Shown in pieces: positions 1 to 4,197 of a stretch of DNA of 22,038 nucleotides. The position numbers and the translations under genes were made by a program. Origin of the DNA: a virus; IMG/VR virus record IMGVR_UViG_3300036944_000338, positions 1 to 22,038 of that record; one strand, 5' to 3'. The notes under the pieces are model-generated. The model was not told where the DNA came from. It did not search any database and saw nothing but the letters and a program-made list of their open reading frames with translations. The stretch's first letter is position 1. Each line of letters starts with the position of its first letter.

Positions 1-1
1 A

Positions 2-301
2 GGAAACTACAGCGAAACGCAAGCATTGTCGCTTATCAGCGATTATGTCAGGCTGCTTAGTGATTGCCCTTATGATTTGCTTAACAAGGCGTGTGATGAA
101 TGCATCCTTGACCCACATATGCAATATTTCCCACAGGTTGGGAGGATAAGGGATAAAATGGCGAGGGAAATGCATTTAAGGCAGCTTTATTTGGGTAGAT
201 TGCGCAAAATACTAGAGCTATCAGAGCCGCAAGAGTTAAGGGAGCAGGAGCGCAATGCTGGGCATTTAGGTGCGCAGTTAGCGGCTAGGTTTAAGGTATG
301 A
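2..301 (+). CDS. C-terminal part of a putative helicase-loader/replication protein
   Basis: This reading frame is open from base 2, so the gene probably begins left of the window and only its last ~99 codons are present. A TTG at 26 could be a start but has no good ribosome site. The visible protein is mostly helical, with a segment (YFPQVGRIRDKM, encoded near 124-159) that resembles the 'FFP.vgeIr' signature of phage replication proteins in the lambda P/helicase-loader class, where a helical domain with a Pro-containing turn is followed by a charged tail. That similarity is from memory and weak. The stop overlaps the next start as ATGA (298-301), so it is translationally coupled to the methyltransferase. 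It could equally be an unrelated small phage protein. Confidence 0.5.
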   Translation, partial: GNYSETQALSLISDYVRLLSDCPYDLLNKACDECILDPHMQYFPQVGRIRDKMAREMHLRQLYLGRLRKILELSEPQELREQERNAGHLGAQLAARFKV

Positions 302-1218
302 AAGTTCTTGATTTGTTTGCTGGTATTGGAGGATTTAGTTTAGGACTTGAACGTGCGGGAATGGAAACCGTGGCTTTTTGTGAGATTGATAAGTTTTGCC
401 AGAAGGTACTAAAGAAGCATTGGCCTGACGTGCCTATTCACGAAGATATAACTAAATTGGATGGTAAGCAATATGCAGGAACAATTGACGTTATTTGTGG
501 TGGATATCCCTGCCAGCCCTTTTCAGTTGCAGGAAAGCAAAAGGGAAGCAAAGACGCAAGGCATTTATGGCCTGAAATGTTCAGAATCATTAAAGATGCT
601 AAACCAAGATGGGTCATTGCAGAAAATGTTGAAGGACATGTTAAACTCGGTTTGGACGCCGTACTCGATGATTTGGAAAGTGAAGGTTACACCTGCTGGA
701 CGTTTATTATACCAGCTTGCGCGGTTGCCGCTCCTCACCAAAGAAATAGGATTTGGATTATTGCCAACCCCAAACACGATGGACAGCTTGCCGCCAAGGA
801 GCCAGGAAGCAAAGGAGCGTCAATTCAGCACGACCAGGAAGGGCAGAACTGCACCAGCAAATTTGAGAGAGTGGGTAAATCCCTTGATGTGGCCCACAGT
901 GACAGCGAACGAAACGAAGGGAGCTGGCAGGAGTCGTTATATAGGTTCAAAGAATTTTCGTGGTGCGAAAGCATCCGAAGGGTTGAGGATTTGCGAGGAA
1001 GACAAGATATACCTGAACCCCTTATTTGCCGAACTGATGATGGGTTTTCCCAAAGGGTGGACAGACTTAAATCGCTAGGAAACGCAGTAGTGCCACAAAT
1101 ACCTGAAATTATTGGTAAGTGTATCATGAAATTCAAACAAACTAATGGAGATGAGTATGGAATGGCAAAAGATAGAGACTGCACCAAAAGATGGCACAAA
1201 GCTTATTTTATGGAGTGA
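298..1218 (+). CDS. C5-cytosine DNA methyltransferase (Dcm-like)
   Basis: The product (306 residues) is a DNA (cytosine-5) methyltransferase that would transfer a methyl group from S-adenosylmethionine to cytosine in phage DNA, probably protecting it from host restriction. Visible motifs in order: motif I DLFAGIGGFS at residues 5-14 (SAM binding), motif IV GGYPCQPFS with catalytic Cys72, motif VI AENV at 108-111, motif VIII QRNRIW at 148-153, and motif X GNAVVPQ at 261-267. The target-recognition stretch between VIII and X (about 155-245) is short and hydrophilic, so specificity cannot be predicted. The last ~40 residues lie beyond motif X and overlap the DUF551-like gene by 62 bases. No restriction endonuclease is next to it, so it looks like a solitary phage methyltransferase. 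An unusual second frame is nested inside it at 461-1078. Confidence 0.93.
   Translation: MKVLDLFAGIGGFSLGLERAGMETVAFCEIDKFCQKVLKKHWPDVPIHEDITKLDGKQYAGTIDVICGGYPCQPFSVAGKQKGSKDARHLWPEMFRIIKDAKPRWVIAENVEGHVKLGLDAVLDDLESEGYTCWTFIIPACAVAAPHQRNRIWIIANPKHDGQLAAKEPGSKGASIQHDQEGQNCTSKFERVGKSLDVAHSDSERNEGSWQESLYRFKEFSWCESIRRVEDLRGRQDIPEPLICRTDDGFSQRVDRLKSLGNAVVPQIPEIIGKCIMKFKQTNGDEYGMAKDRDCTKRWHKAYFME
461..1078 (+). CDS. Overprinted ORF nested in the methyltransferase gene (phage 'LLPTP/GFPxGWTDL' family)
   Basis: A 205-codon frame lies wholly inside the methyltransferase gene, offset by one base. It is not an arbitrary shadow. It contains blocks that I recall as a recurrent phage protein family usually found beside Dcm-type genes: LTLFVVDIPASP (residues 9-20), WKVKVTPAGRLLYQLA (72-87), LLPTPNTMDSLPPRS (100-114), LMWPTVTANETKG (142-154) and LNPLFAELMMGFPKGWTDL (185-203). 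These blocks sit on methyltransferase motif IV (508-516), motif VIII (about 739-756) and the motif X approach (1039-1098). Possible starts are ATG 461 and ATG 473; neither has a clear ribosome site, so initiation is unproven. No catalytic motif is evident and function is unknown. The alternative is that this family is only the conserved shadow of methyltransferase motifs. Confidence 0.5.
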   Translation: MVSNMQEQLTLFVVDIPASPFQLQESKREAKTQGIYGLKCSESLKMLNQDGSLQKMLKDMLNSVWTPYSMIWKVKVTPAGRLLYQLARLPLLTKEIGFGLLPTPNTMDSLPPRSQEAKERQFSTTRKGRTAPANLREWVNPLMWPTVTANETKGAGRSRYIGSKNFRGAKASEGLRICEEDKIYLNPLFAELMMGFPKGWTDLNR

Positions 1219-1345
1219 TGTACATAAAGAATCTTACCACGGCTTGTGGGATATATGGACAAGAAGACCATGTTGGAAGCGGCTTTCAAACACAAAGGCT
1301 GATGCTAAATACTGGATGCCACTGCCCCCACCTCCAAAGGAATAG
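1157..1345 (+). CDS. DUF551-like small phage protein
   Basis: A 62-residue protein beginning MEWQKIETAPKDGTKLILW and ending with a WMPLPPPP segment. This is the characteristic frame of DUF551-type phage and prophage proteins (W.pIe.aPkDGt at the N-terminus, HWMPLP.PP at the C-terminus), whose biochemical role is not established. The start at 1157 is preferred over the in-frame ATG at 1145 because GGAG at 1147-1150 sits six bases upstream, and the family signature begins with the Met-Glu-Trp at 1157. The gene overlaps the 3' end of the methyltransferase in another frame. Confidence 0.8.
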   Translation: MEWQKIETAPKDGTKLILWSDVHKESYHGLWDIWTRRPCWKRLSNTKADAKYWMPLPPPPKE

Positions 1346-1416
1346 AACCACCTAAAAAAGCAATACAAGATAGTTTATTATAATTTATAAAATTAATATC
1401 TAGCTGTAGGAAGTAA

Positions 1417-1614
1417 ATGAAAACCCTAGAAGATTATGAATATAACTATATAGAACGCCTAGGTATAATAACTGAAAGCGGTATATCTGAAGAACTTGCA
1501 CATGCAGAAGCTATTTATCAAGTAAGAGCTGATATGGTAGCTGATGGCATGGGTTTTGGTCAGGCGAATCTTATGGTTATAGGGATCAGGAAAAAGGTAA
1601 ACAAGATTAATTAG
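1417..1614 (+). CDS. Hypothetical small helical protein
   Basis: A 65-residue protein, acidic in its first half and ending in a basic segment (IRKKVNKIN). No membrane segment or recognised motif is seen. The start is supported by AGGAAG just upstream (1409-1414). A 71-base AT-rich gap separates it from the DUF551-like gene. Its stop (TAG 1612-1614) runs into an AGGGGG ribosome-site-like sequence for the next tiny frame. It belongs to the chain of small accessory genes between the methyltransferase and the packaging block. Function unknown. Confidence 0.65.
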   Translation: MKTLEDYEYNYIERLGIITESGISEELAHAEAIYQVRADMVADGMGFGQANLMVIGIRKKVNKIN

Positions 1615-1623
1615 GGGGACAGG

Positions 1624-1662
1624 ATGAAAGTAATAACAAATAGAGGAAATTATGAAAAGTAA
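1624..1662 (+). CDS. Possible 12-codon peptide or gene remnant
   Basis: A micro-frame (MKVITNRGNYEK) begins 5 bases after a strong AGGGGG site (1613-1618) and ends overlapping the next gene. The ribosome site plus first codons (AGGGGGACAGGATGAAAGTA) closely resemble those of the gene starting at 2041 (AGGGGGAAGGATGAAAGTA). It may be a decayed or partial duplicate of that gene's start, or a leader peptide that couples translation to the gene at 1652. Nothing further supports expression. Confidence 0.25.
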   Translation: MKVITNRGNYEK

Positions 1663-1891
1663 AGAAGAGTTAGTAGAGGTGATGGCTAGGGTTATCAACG
1701 ATGTATGGAGGGATGATTTCGAACGTGAATACAATTCCAGCCAAGCAGCAGAAGCAGCTTTAAAAGCATTATGTAGGGCTTTGCCTGCAATGTATCCTAA
1801 TATACCGCCAGAACTTTTAAAAGGCTCTATCCCTACGGAAAATAGATTACCAGATATGCTTTACAACCAGCTAAAACAATGGGGTGAGTAA
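1652..1891 (+). CDS. Hypothetical phage protein, 79 residues
   Basis: The product begins MKSKEELVEVMARVIND and continues with an Ala-rich helix (SSQAAEAALKALCRALP), then a more polar C-terminus. The overall form (short helical protein starting with 'eelve.mAr.i' followed by 'AA.AALkAl') is common among small phage accessory proteins of unknown role. GAGGAAAT immediately before the ATG provides a good ribosome site. The stop overlaps the next start as TAATG at 1889-1893, indicating translational coupling to the membrane peptide downstream. Confidence 0.65.
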   Translation: MKSKEELVEVMARVINDVWRDDFEREYNSSQAAEAALKALCRALPAMYPNIPPELLKGSIPTENRLPDMLYNQLKQWGE

Positions 1892-2025
1892 TGATAGGAA
1901 TGAAATTGAATCATGAACTTGGAACGGTAGATAATATATATCCAAAAGTTAATGTTTGGGTTTTTATTGGATTTGCCATTGCGTTTATAAGTTGGATTGT
2001 TTGGCTGTGGTGGGATTTTATTTAG
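1891..2025 (+). CDS. 44-residue single-span membrane protein
   Basis: A short frame with a polar N-terminal ~20 residues followed by one strongly hydrophobic, Trp-rich segment (NVWVFIGFAIAFISWIVWLW, residues 21-40) and a C-terminal WDFI. It starts in a TAATG overlap with the preceding gene and ends directly before the ATG at 2026. The hydrophobic run, four tryptophans and tight packing support a real inner-membrane peptide. Holin-like, superinfection-exclusion or other membrane roles are possible; no sequence feature decides between them. Confidence 0.6.
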   Translation: MIGMKLNHELGTVDNIYPKVNVWVFIGFAIAFISWIVWLWWDFI

Positions 2026-2040
2026 ATGATAGGGGGAAGG

Positions 2041-2331
2041 ATGAAAGTATTAATTAACTACCGTAAAGCATGTGAGGAAATAGCAAAGGTATTTGTAAAG
2101 AAATATTATCATGATGCTTGCGATTCTTGGTGGATTGATGACGAACCAGGAACGGTATTTTTTGTTGGTGATAGTTTTTATAATATTGACCGTATGATCG
2201 AAGCACTGGAGTTGAATGCAACATATAAGCAATTGTACGAGTATCAAGATGCTGAATTGGAAGCAGGATTACAAGGAAAACAAGTTGGAATTAGTTTTGT
2301 GAATTATATAAAATATGGTTGGATGAAATAA
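2041..2331 (+). CDS. Hypothetical protein, 96 residues
   Basis: A soluble, acidic protein beginning MKVLINYRKACEEIAKVFVKKYYHD and containing an aromatic patch (SWWIDDEPGTVFFVGDSFYNIDRM). This WW-I-D-DEPG arrangement recalls small phage proteins of unknown function that I cannot name with confidence. The start at 2041 is chosen because AGGGGG at 2031-2036 sits four bases upstream. The alternative ATG at 2026, adjoining the previous stop, adds only five residues and has no site of its own. It is the last gene before a promoter-like sequence at 2336. Confidence 0.65.
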   Translation: MKVLINYRKACEEIAKVFVKKYYHDACDSWWIDDEPGTVFFVGDSFYNIDRMIEALELNATYKQLYEYQDAELEAGLQGKQVGISFVNYIKYGWMK

Positions 2332-2335
2332 ATGG

Positions 2336-2364
2336 TTGACGTAATCTATTTTGTTATATATAAA
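2336..2364 (+). promoter_or_regulatory. Sigma70-like promoter
   Basis: TTGACG at 2336-2341, a 17-base spacer, and TATAAA at 2359-2364, lying in the 64-base gap between two genes and pointing at the small membrane-protein gene at 2396. An overlapping TTGTTATATA (2351-2360) also gives an extended -10. The fit to consensus and the position are good, but activity is inferred. Confidence 0.55.
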
Positions 2365-2395
2365 GGGTCCAAGACAACAAAAATAGGTGATTAAC

Positions 2396-2602
2396 ATGAA
2401 AGCGATTTTAAGAAAAGGAATATGCTGTATAGTAATTCTAACAATTATTGGAGCATTTTTTAGTGGGCTATATGCTGGTTTTATTTTAGGAAAGGAATCA
2501 GTCTGCGGTGATATAGCGTTTTATTATAATAATGATTTACCAGTCAAATCTTGTGTAGAAAAAGGAAATAAACATGACAACACCAGCAAGAAAAGCAACT
2601 AA
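2396..2602 (+). CDS. Small membrane or secreted protein, 68 residues
   Basis: The N-terminus has three basic residues in the first seven and then a hydrophobic segment (residues about 8-32) that could be a signal anchor or a transmembrane helix. A polar tail with two cysteines (VCGDIAFYYNNDLPVKSC) and a lysine-rich end follow. The start at 2396 has AGGTGA at 2385-2390 with 5-base spacing; the upstream GTG at 2387 is less likely. The tail would lie in the periplasm or cytoplasm depending on topology. Its last 29 bases overlap the next small gene in another frame. The family was not recognised. Confidence 0.65.
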   Translation: MKAILRKGICCIVILTIIGAFFSGLYAGFILGKESVCGDIAFYYNNDLPVKSCVEKGNKHDNTSKKSN

Positions 2603-2699
2603 TAGGGTTGCACAAGCAAAGTCAAGGGACGGGATTCAGTCTAAGTTAGATGAGATTTTAATATTACTAAAACAGCTAATTAACAAAATAGGGGTATAA
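2574..2699 (+). CDS. 41-residue basic/helical peptide
   Basis: A short frame starting at ATG 2574 after AAAGGA (2561-2566), overlapping the preceding gene by 29 bases. The first half is basic (TTPARKATNRVAQAKSRDG) and the second half is an amphipathic Leu/Ile helix (SKLDEILILLKQLINKIG) that looks able to form a coiled coil. It ends one base before the DUF6948-like gene. The basic-plus-helix pattern suggests a nucleic-acid-binding or protein-binding micro-protein, but that is inference. Confidence 0.5.
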   Translation: MTTPARKATNRVAQAKSRDGIQSKLDEILILLKQLINKIGV

Positions 2700-2700
2700 T

Positions 2701-3030
2701 ATGACTATTGATAATTTAACAATAAAAGAAGCAAGAGAATTAGCTGGATTATTTGGCGGTTCTAATAAAGGCAATCCATTTAAGATTGGTGAAAGTTATT
2801 TAATTAGAACCGTAACTATGATTGTGCTGGGTAAACTCGAATCGGTTTTTGAAACTGAATTGGTTTTATCTTCCGCATCGTGGGTTGCTGATACAGGGCG
2901 TTTCTATGATGCACTTAAAACTGGTAAGCTTAATGAAGTCGAGCCTTTTACTGATGATGTTATTGTTGGTCGCTCCGCTTTAATTGATGCAACAATATGG
3001 ACACACAAACTTCCGAAAGAACAAAAATAA
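2701..3030 (+). CDS. DUF6948-like phage protein
   Basis: A 109-residue protein with the pattern YLIRTVTMIVLGKLESV (about residues 33-49), then LSSASWVADTGRFYDALKTG and a C-terminal VEPF..DVIVGRSALIDATIW.HKLPKEQK. From memory this matches the DUF6948 family, short beta-rich phage proteins of unknown function that often sit upstream of terminase genes. AGGGG at 2690-2694 lies six bases before the ATG. The gene directly precedes the Ser-X repeat gene. Confidence 0.7.
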   Translation: MTIDNLTIKEARELAGLFGGSNKGNPFKIGESYLIRTVTMIVLGKLESVFETELVLSSASWVADTGRFYDALKTGKLNEVEPFTDDVIVGRSALIDATIWTHKLPKEQK

Positions 3031-3041
3031 ATAGGTGTAGT

Positions 3042-3239
3042 ATGAATCAAACAATATTAAGGGCTGGTTGGGACAAGTCGGGGTCGGGGTCGTGGTCGGG
3101 GTCAAGGTCGTGGTCGAGGTCGGGGTCGGGGTCGGGGTCGGGGGTGAGGTCAAGGTCAAGGTCGGGGTCGTGGTCGGGGTCGTGGTCGAGGTCGGGGTCG
3201 GGGTCGGGGTCGTGGTCGAGGTCGAGGTCGGGTTTATAA
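3042..3239 (+). CDS. Low-complexity Ser-(Gly/Trp/Arg) dipeptide-repeat protein
   Basis: A 65-residue protein with a short unique N-terminus (MNQTILRAGWDK) followed to the end by a dipeptide repeat in which Ser alternates with Gly, Trp or Arg (residues 13-64, one Ser replaced by Val35). The codons are almost all TCG alternating with NGG. The start has AGGTG at 3033-3037 with 4-base spacing and lies 12 bases after the DUF6948-like gene, which supports translation. The lack of hydrophobic residues other than Trp, together with the arginines, suggests a disordered chain. No known domain is recognised. Its base composition is far more GC-rich than its neighbours. It could instead be a non-coding repeat that is open by chance in this frame. 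Confidence 0.6.
   Translation: MNQTILRAGWDKSGSGSWSGSRSWSRSGSGSGSGVRSRSRSGSWSGSWSRSGSGSGSWSRSRSGL
3078..3233 (+). repeat. Imperfect hexanucleotide tandem repeat (TCGNGG)n
   Basis: About 26 consecutive six-base units of TCG-GGG, TCG-TGG or TCG/TCA-AGG. Variation is concentrated at one position of the unit (first base of the NGG codon: G, T or A, never C), plus a few TCA for TCG. Because the unit is a multiple of three, gain or loss of units preserves the frame of the encoded Ser-X protein. Confidence 0.95.
3122..3144 (+). other. G-quadruplex-forming motif
   Basis: Four guanine runs (3122-3125, 3128-3131, 3134-3137, 3140-3144) are separated by identical two-base TC loops, fitting the canonical four-tract quadruplex pattern in both the coding strand and the mRNA. 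Three more four-guanine runs lie at 3194-3209. Formation is inferred from pattern only. Confidence 0.65.
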
Positions 3240-3397
3240 AAATGTTACGTGAATTATTGAGAAAAGAATAACTACTATGGGGCAGTGCAGGTTTAAGCGT
3301 TATAAGTGCTATAGCAGACCCGCCGCCTCACCAATGGATGGCCTCTTGATACTGCGTAGCGGGTGGAGAGGCCGTCCACCAAATTAAAGGAATGAAT
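3240..3397 (+). other. Gene-poor spacer with GC-rich hairpin
   Basis: No well-supported gene lies here. A 9-codon frame (3242-3271) and a 36-codon frame (3277-3387) exist but lack ribosome sites. The main feature is an inverted repeat: TGGATGGCCTCT at 3335-3346 pairs with AGAGGCCGTCCA at 3367-3378 (12 pairs, one G-U) around a 20-base loop. A six-base ACCCGC/GCGGGT complement (3318-3323 with 3359-3364) offers a competing fold. There is no U-tract on either strand, so it is not an ordinary intrinsic terminator. It may be a structured RNA, an RNA-processing site or a small palindromic element. Confidence 0.55.
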
Positions 3398-3496
3398 ATG
3401 AAAAAAATAAATGAAACAAATCAGGCAATTAAAGGATTTATGATATTTCAGATAGTTTGGGTTATTATGTTGGCTATTGTTTTAACAATTTATTAG
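3398..3496 (+). CDS. 32-residue single-span membrane peptide
   Basis: The peptide has a polar/basic N-terminus (MKKINETNQAIKG) and a hydrophobic helix (residues 14-32, FMIFQIVWVIMLAIVLTIY) to the C-terminus. AAGGA at 3387-3391 gives a six-base spacing to ATG 3398. It is the first of three consecutive tiny membrane genes upstream of the terminase promoter. Function unknown. Confidence 0.55.
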   Translation: MKKINETNQAIKGFMIFQIVWVIMLAIVLTIY

Positions 3497-3505
3497 GGGA
3501 TAATT

Positions 3506-3604
3506 ATGCATCGTGAAGAAAAGATACAAGTGTTGATAGAGGTGAGTATAGTAATGATAGTTTTGGCAATCGTAATAGGTGGAGCGTATTTGTTATGTTA
3601 TTAA
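3506..3604 (+). CDS. 32-residue single-span membrane peptide
   Basis: The product starts MHREEKIQVLIEV and continues into a hydrophobic helix (VSIVMIVLAIVIGGAYLLCY). AGGGGA at 3495-3500 provides a strong ribosome site with five-base spacing and overlaps the stop of the preceding peptide. Size and topology match its upstream neighbour without obvious sequence identity. Function unknown. Confidence 0.55.
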   Translation: MHREEKIQVLIEVSIVMIVLAIVIGGAYLLCY

Positions 3605-3672
3605 TTTTATGTTTTCTTGCAGGGATGGGAATGGGTGGACTTGGAGCTATAGCATTTTATGGCGAAGATTAA
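3595..3672 (+). CDS. 25-residue hydrophobic peptide
   Basis: A very short frame starting inside the end of the previous gene (10-base overlap). It encodes a hydrophobic, Gly/Met-rich peptide (MLLILCFLAGMGMGGLGAIA) with an acidic C-terminus. The ribosome site (GGAG at 3581-3584, ten-base spacing) is weaker, and translation may depend on coupling. It ends seven bases before the -35 element of the next promoter. Confidence 0.4.
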   Translation: MLLILCFLAGMGMGGLGAIAFYGED

Positions 3673-3678
3673 TATATA

Positions 3679-3706
3679 TTGACAAATATGCAACATGTTG
3701 TAATAT
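3679..3706 (+). promoter_or_regulatory. Sigma70-like promoter for the packaging/structural block
   Basis: A perfect TTGACA -35 (3679-3684) is followed by a 16-base spacer and TAATAT (3701-3706); an alternative -10, TGTAAT at 3699-3704 with an upstream TG, is also possible. A perfect 10-base palindrome CAACATGTTG (3691-3700) fills the spacer, a natural place for a repressor or activator. It lies 31 bases before the gene at 3737, which opens the terminase-capsid-tail series. Confidence 0.6.
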
Positions 3707-3728
3707 CATTGGTAGTTAATCAATGATA
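3704..3728 (+). promoter_or_regulatory. Inverted repeat at the promoter start region / 5' UTR
   Basis: TATCATTG (3704-3711) and CAATGATA (3721-3728) form a perfect 8-base inverted repeat around a 9-base centre, covering the expected transcription start. The right arm abuts the AGGA ribosome site (3728-3731) of the gene at 3737. It could be an operator in DNA or a small hairpin affecting ribosome access in RNA; the two cannot be separated from sequence. Confidence 0.5.
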
Positions 3729-3736
3729 GGAATTGC

Positions 3737-4171
3737 ATGGATAATCTAGTAAAAGTAGAAGGTGAAATGGTTTGTAGGGATGGAACTGGTAGAAGGTTTG
3801 AATTTTTTGAAGAAGAATTTATAATTGATGGTTCAGTAGATACGATCCCAAAAGCCCGCTCCCTTATTCGTAAGGCATTGATAGCTGACAGGCTGCAAAA
3901 GAAAACAGACGGTAAAAACTTAATCTATCCTGACTTTAGAAAGGTAAGGACATTACAAGTTATAAGCATGAACGCTACAGAAGAAAAGGCTGAACATAGC
4001 GATCTAGATAAGGCAATGCTTAAAGCAATTGAACTTGGATGTGTACCTGAGAATCTAGATAATTACAAACGCTCTGATTATAGGCTAAAAGCCTTAGAAA
4101 GAGCAATTGCGGTTGCCGAGAATAGAAAGCAAAGTAAAGATAATGTAACGAATCTAGGTATTGTGGATTAA
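3737..4171 (+). CDS. Hypothetical protein upstream of terminase, 144 residues
   Basis: A soluble protein rich in charged residues. The first half (to ~residue 75) looks beta/alpha with an acidic FEFFEEEF segment; the C-terminal half is helical (LDKAMLKAIELGCVP, then RLKALERAIAVAEN). The start is supported by AGGA with five-base spacing after a strong promoter. As first gene of the late block, 26 bases before the putative small terminase, it could be packaging-associated or a regulator, but no motif supports either. Family not recognised. Confidence 0.7.
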   Translation: MDNLVKVEGEMVCRDGTGRRFEFFEEEFIIDGSVDTIPKARSLIRKALIADRLQKKTDGKNLIYPDFRKVRTLQVISMNATEEKAEHSDLDKAMLKAIELGCVPENLDNYKRSDYRLKALERAIAVAENRKQSKDNVTNLGIVD

Positions 4172-4197
4172 CCCTGAAAACAACAAAGTGTTACAAA

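Noticed and set aside
825-1199. 124-codon open frame on the minus strand inside the methyltransferase gene
   Set aside because: No recognisable motif and no ribosome site; composition looks like a reverse-complement shadow. Only the + strand overprint carries family-like signatures.
298-1218. Complete restriction-modification system
   Set aside because: No endonuclease gene adjoins the methyltransferase; the flanking genes are replication-like and DUF551-like.
1356-1384. TATAAT at 1379-1384 as a promoter before the gene at 1417
   Set aside because: No -35-like element at a 16-18 base distance and the region is simply AT-rich.
3078-3233. CRISPR array or diversity-generating template repeat
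   Set aside because: Units are six bases without spacers; no reverse transcriptase is nearby and the variation is not adenine-specific.
3068-3271. Val/Gly/Glu-repeat frame overlapping the Ser-X repeat gene
   Set aside because: It has no good start or ribosome site and is simply the hexanucleotide repeat read in another frame; the frame from 3042 has a unique N-terminus and a ribosome site.
3277-3387. 36-codon frame (MGQCRFKRYKCYSRP...) across the GC-rich hairpin
   Set aside because: No ribosome site, unusual composition, and the hairpin explains the sequence better; kept only as an alternative.
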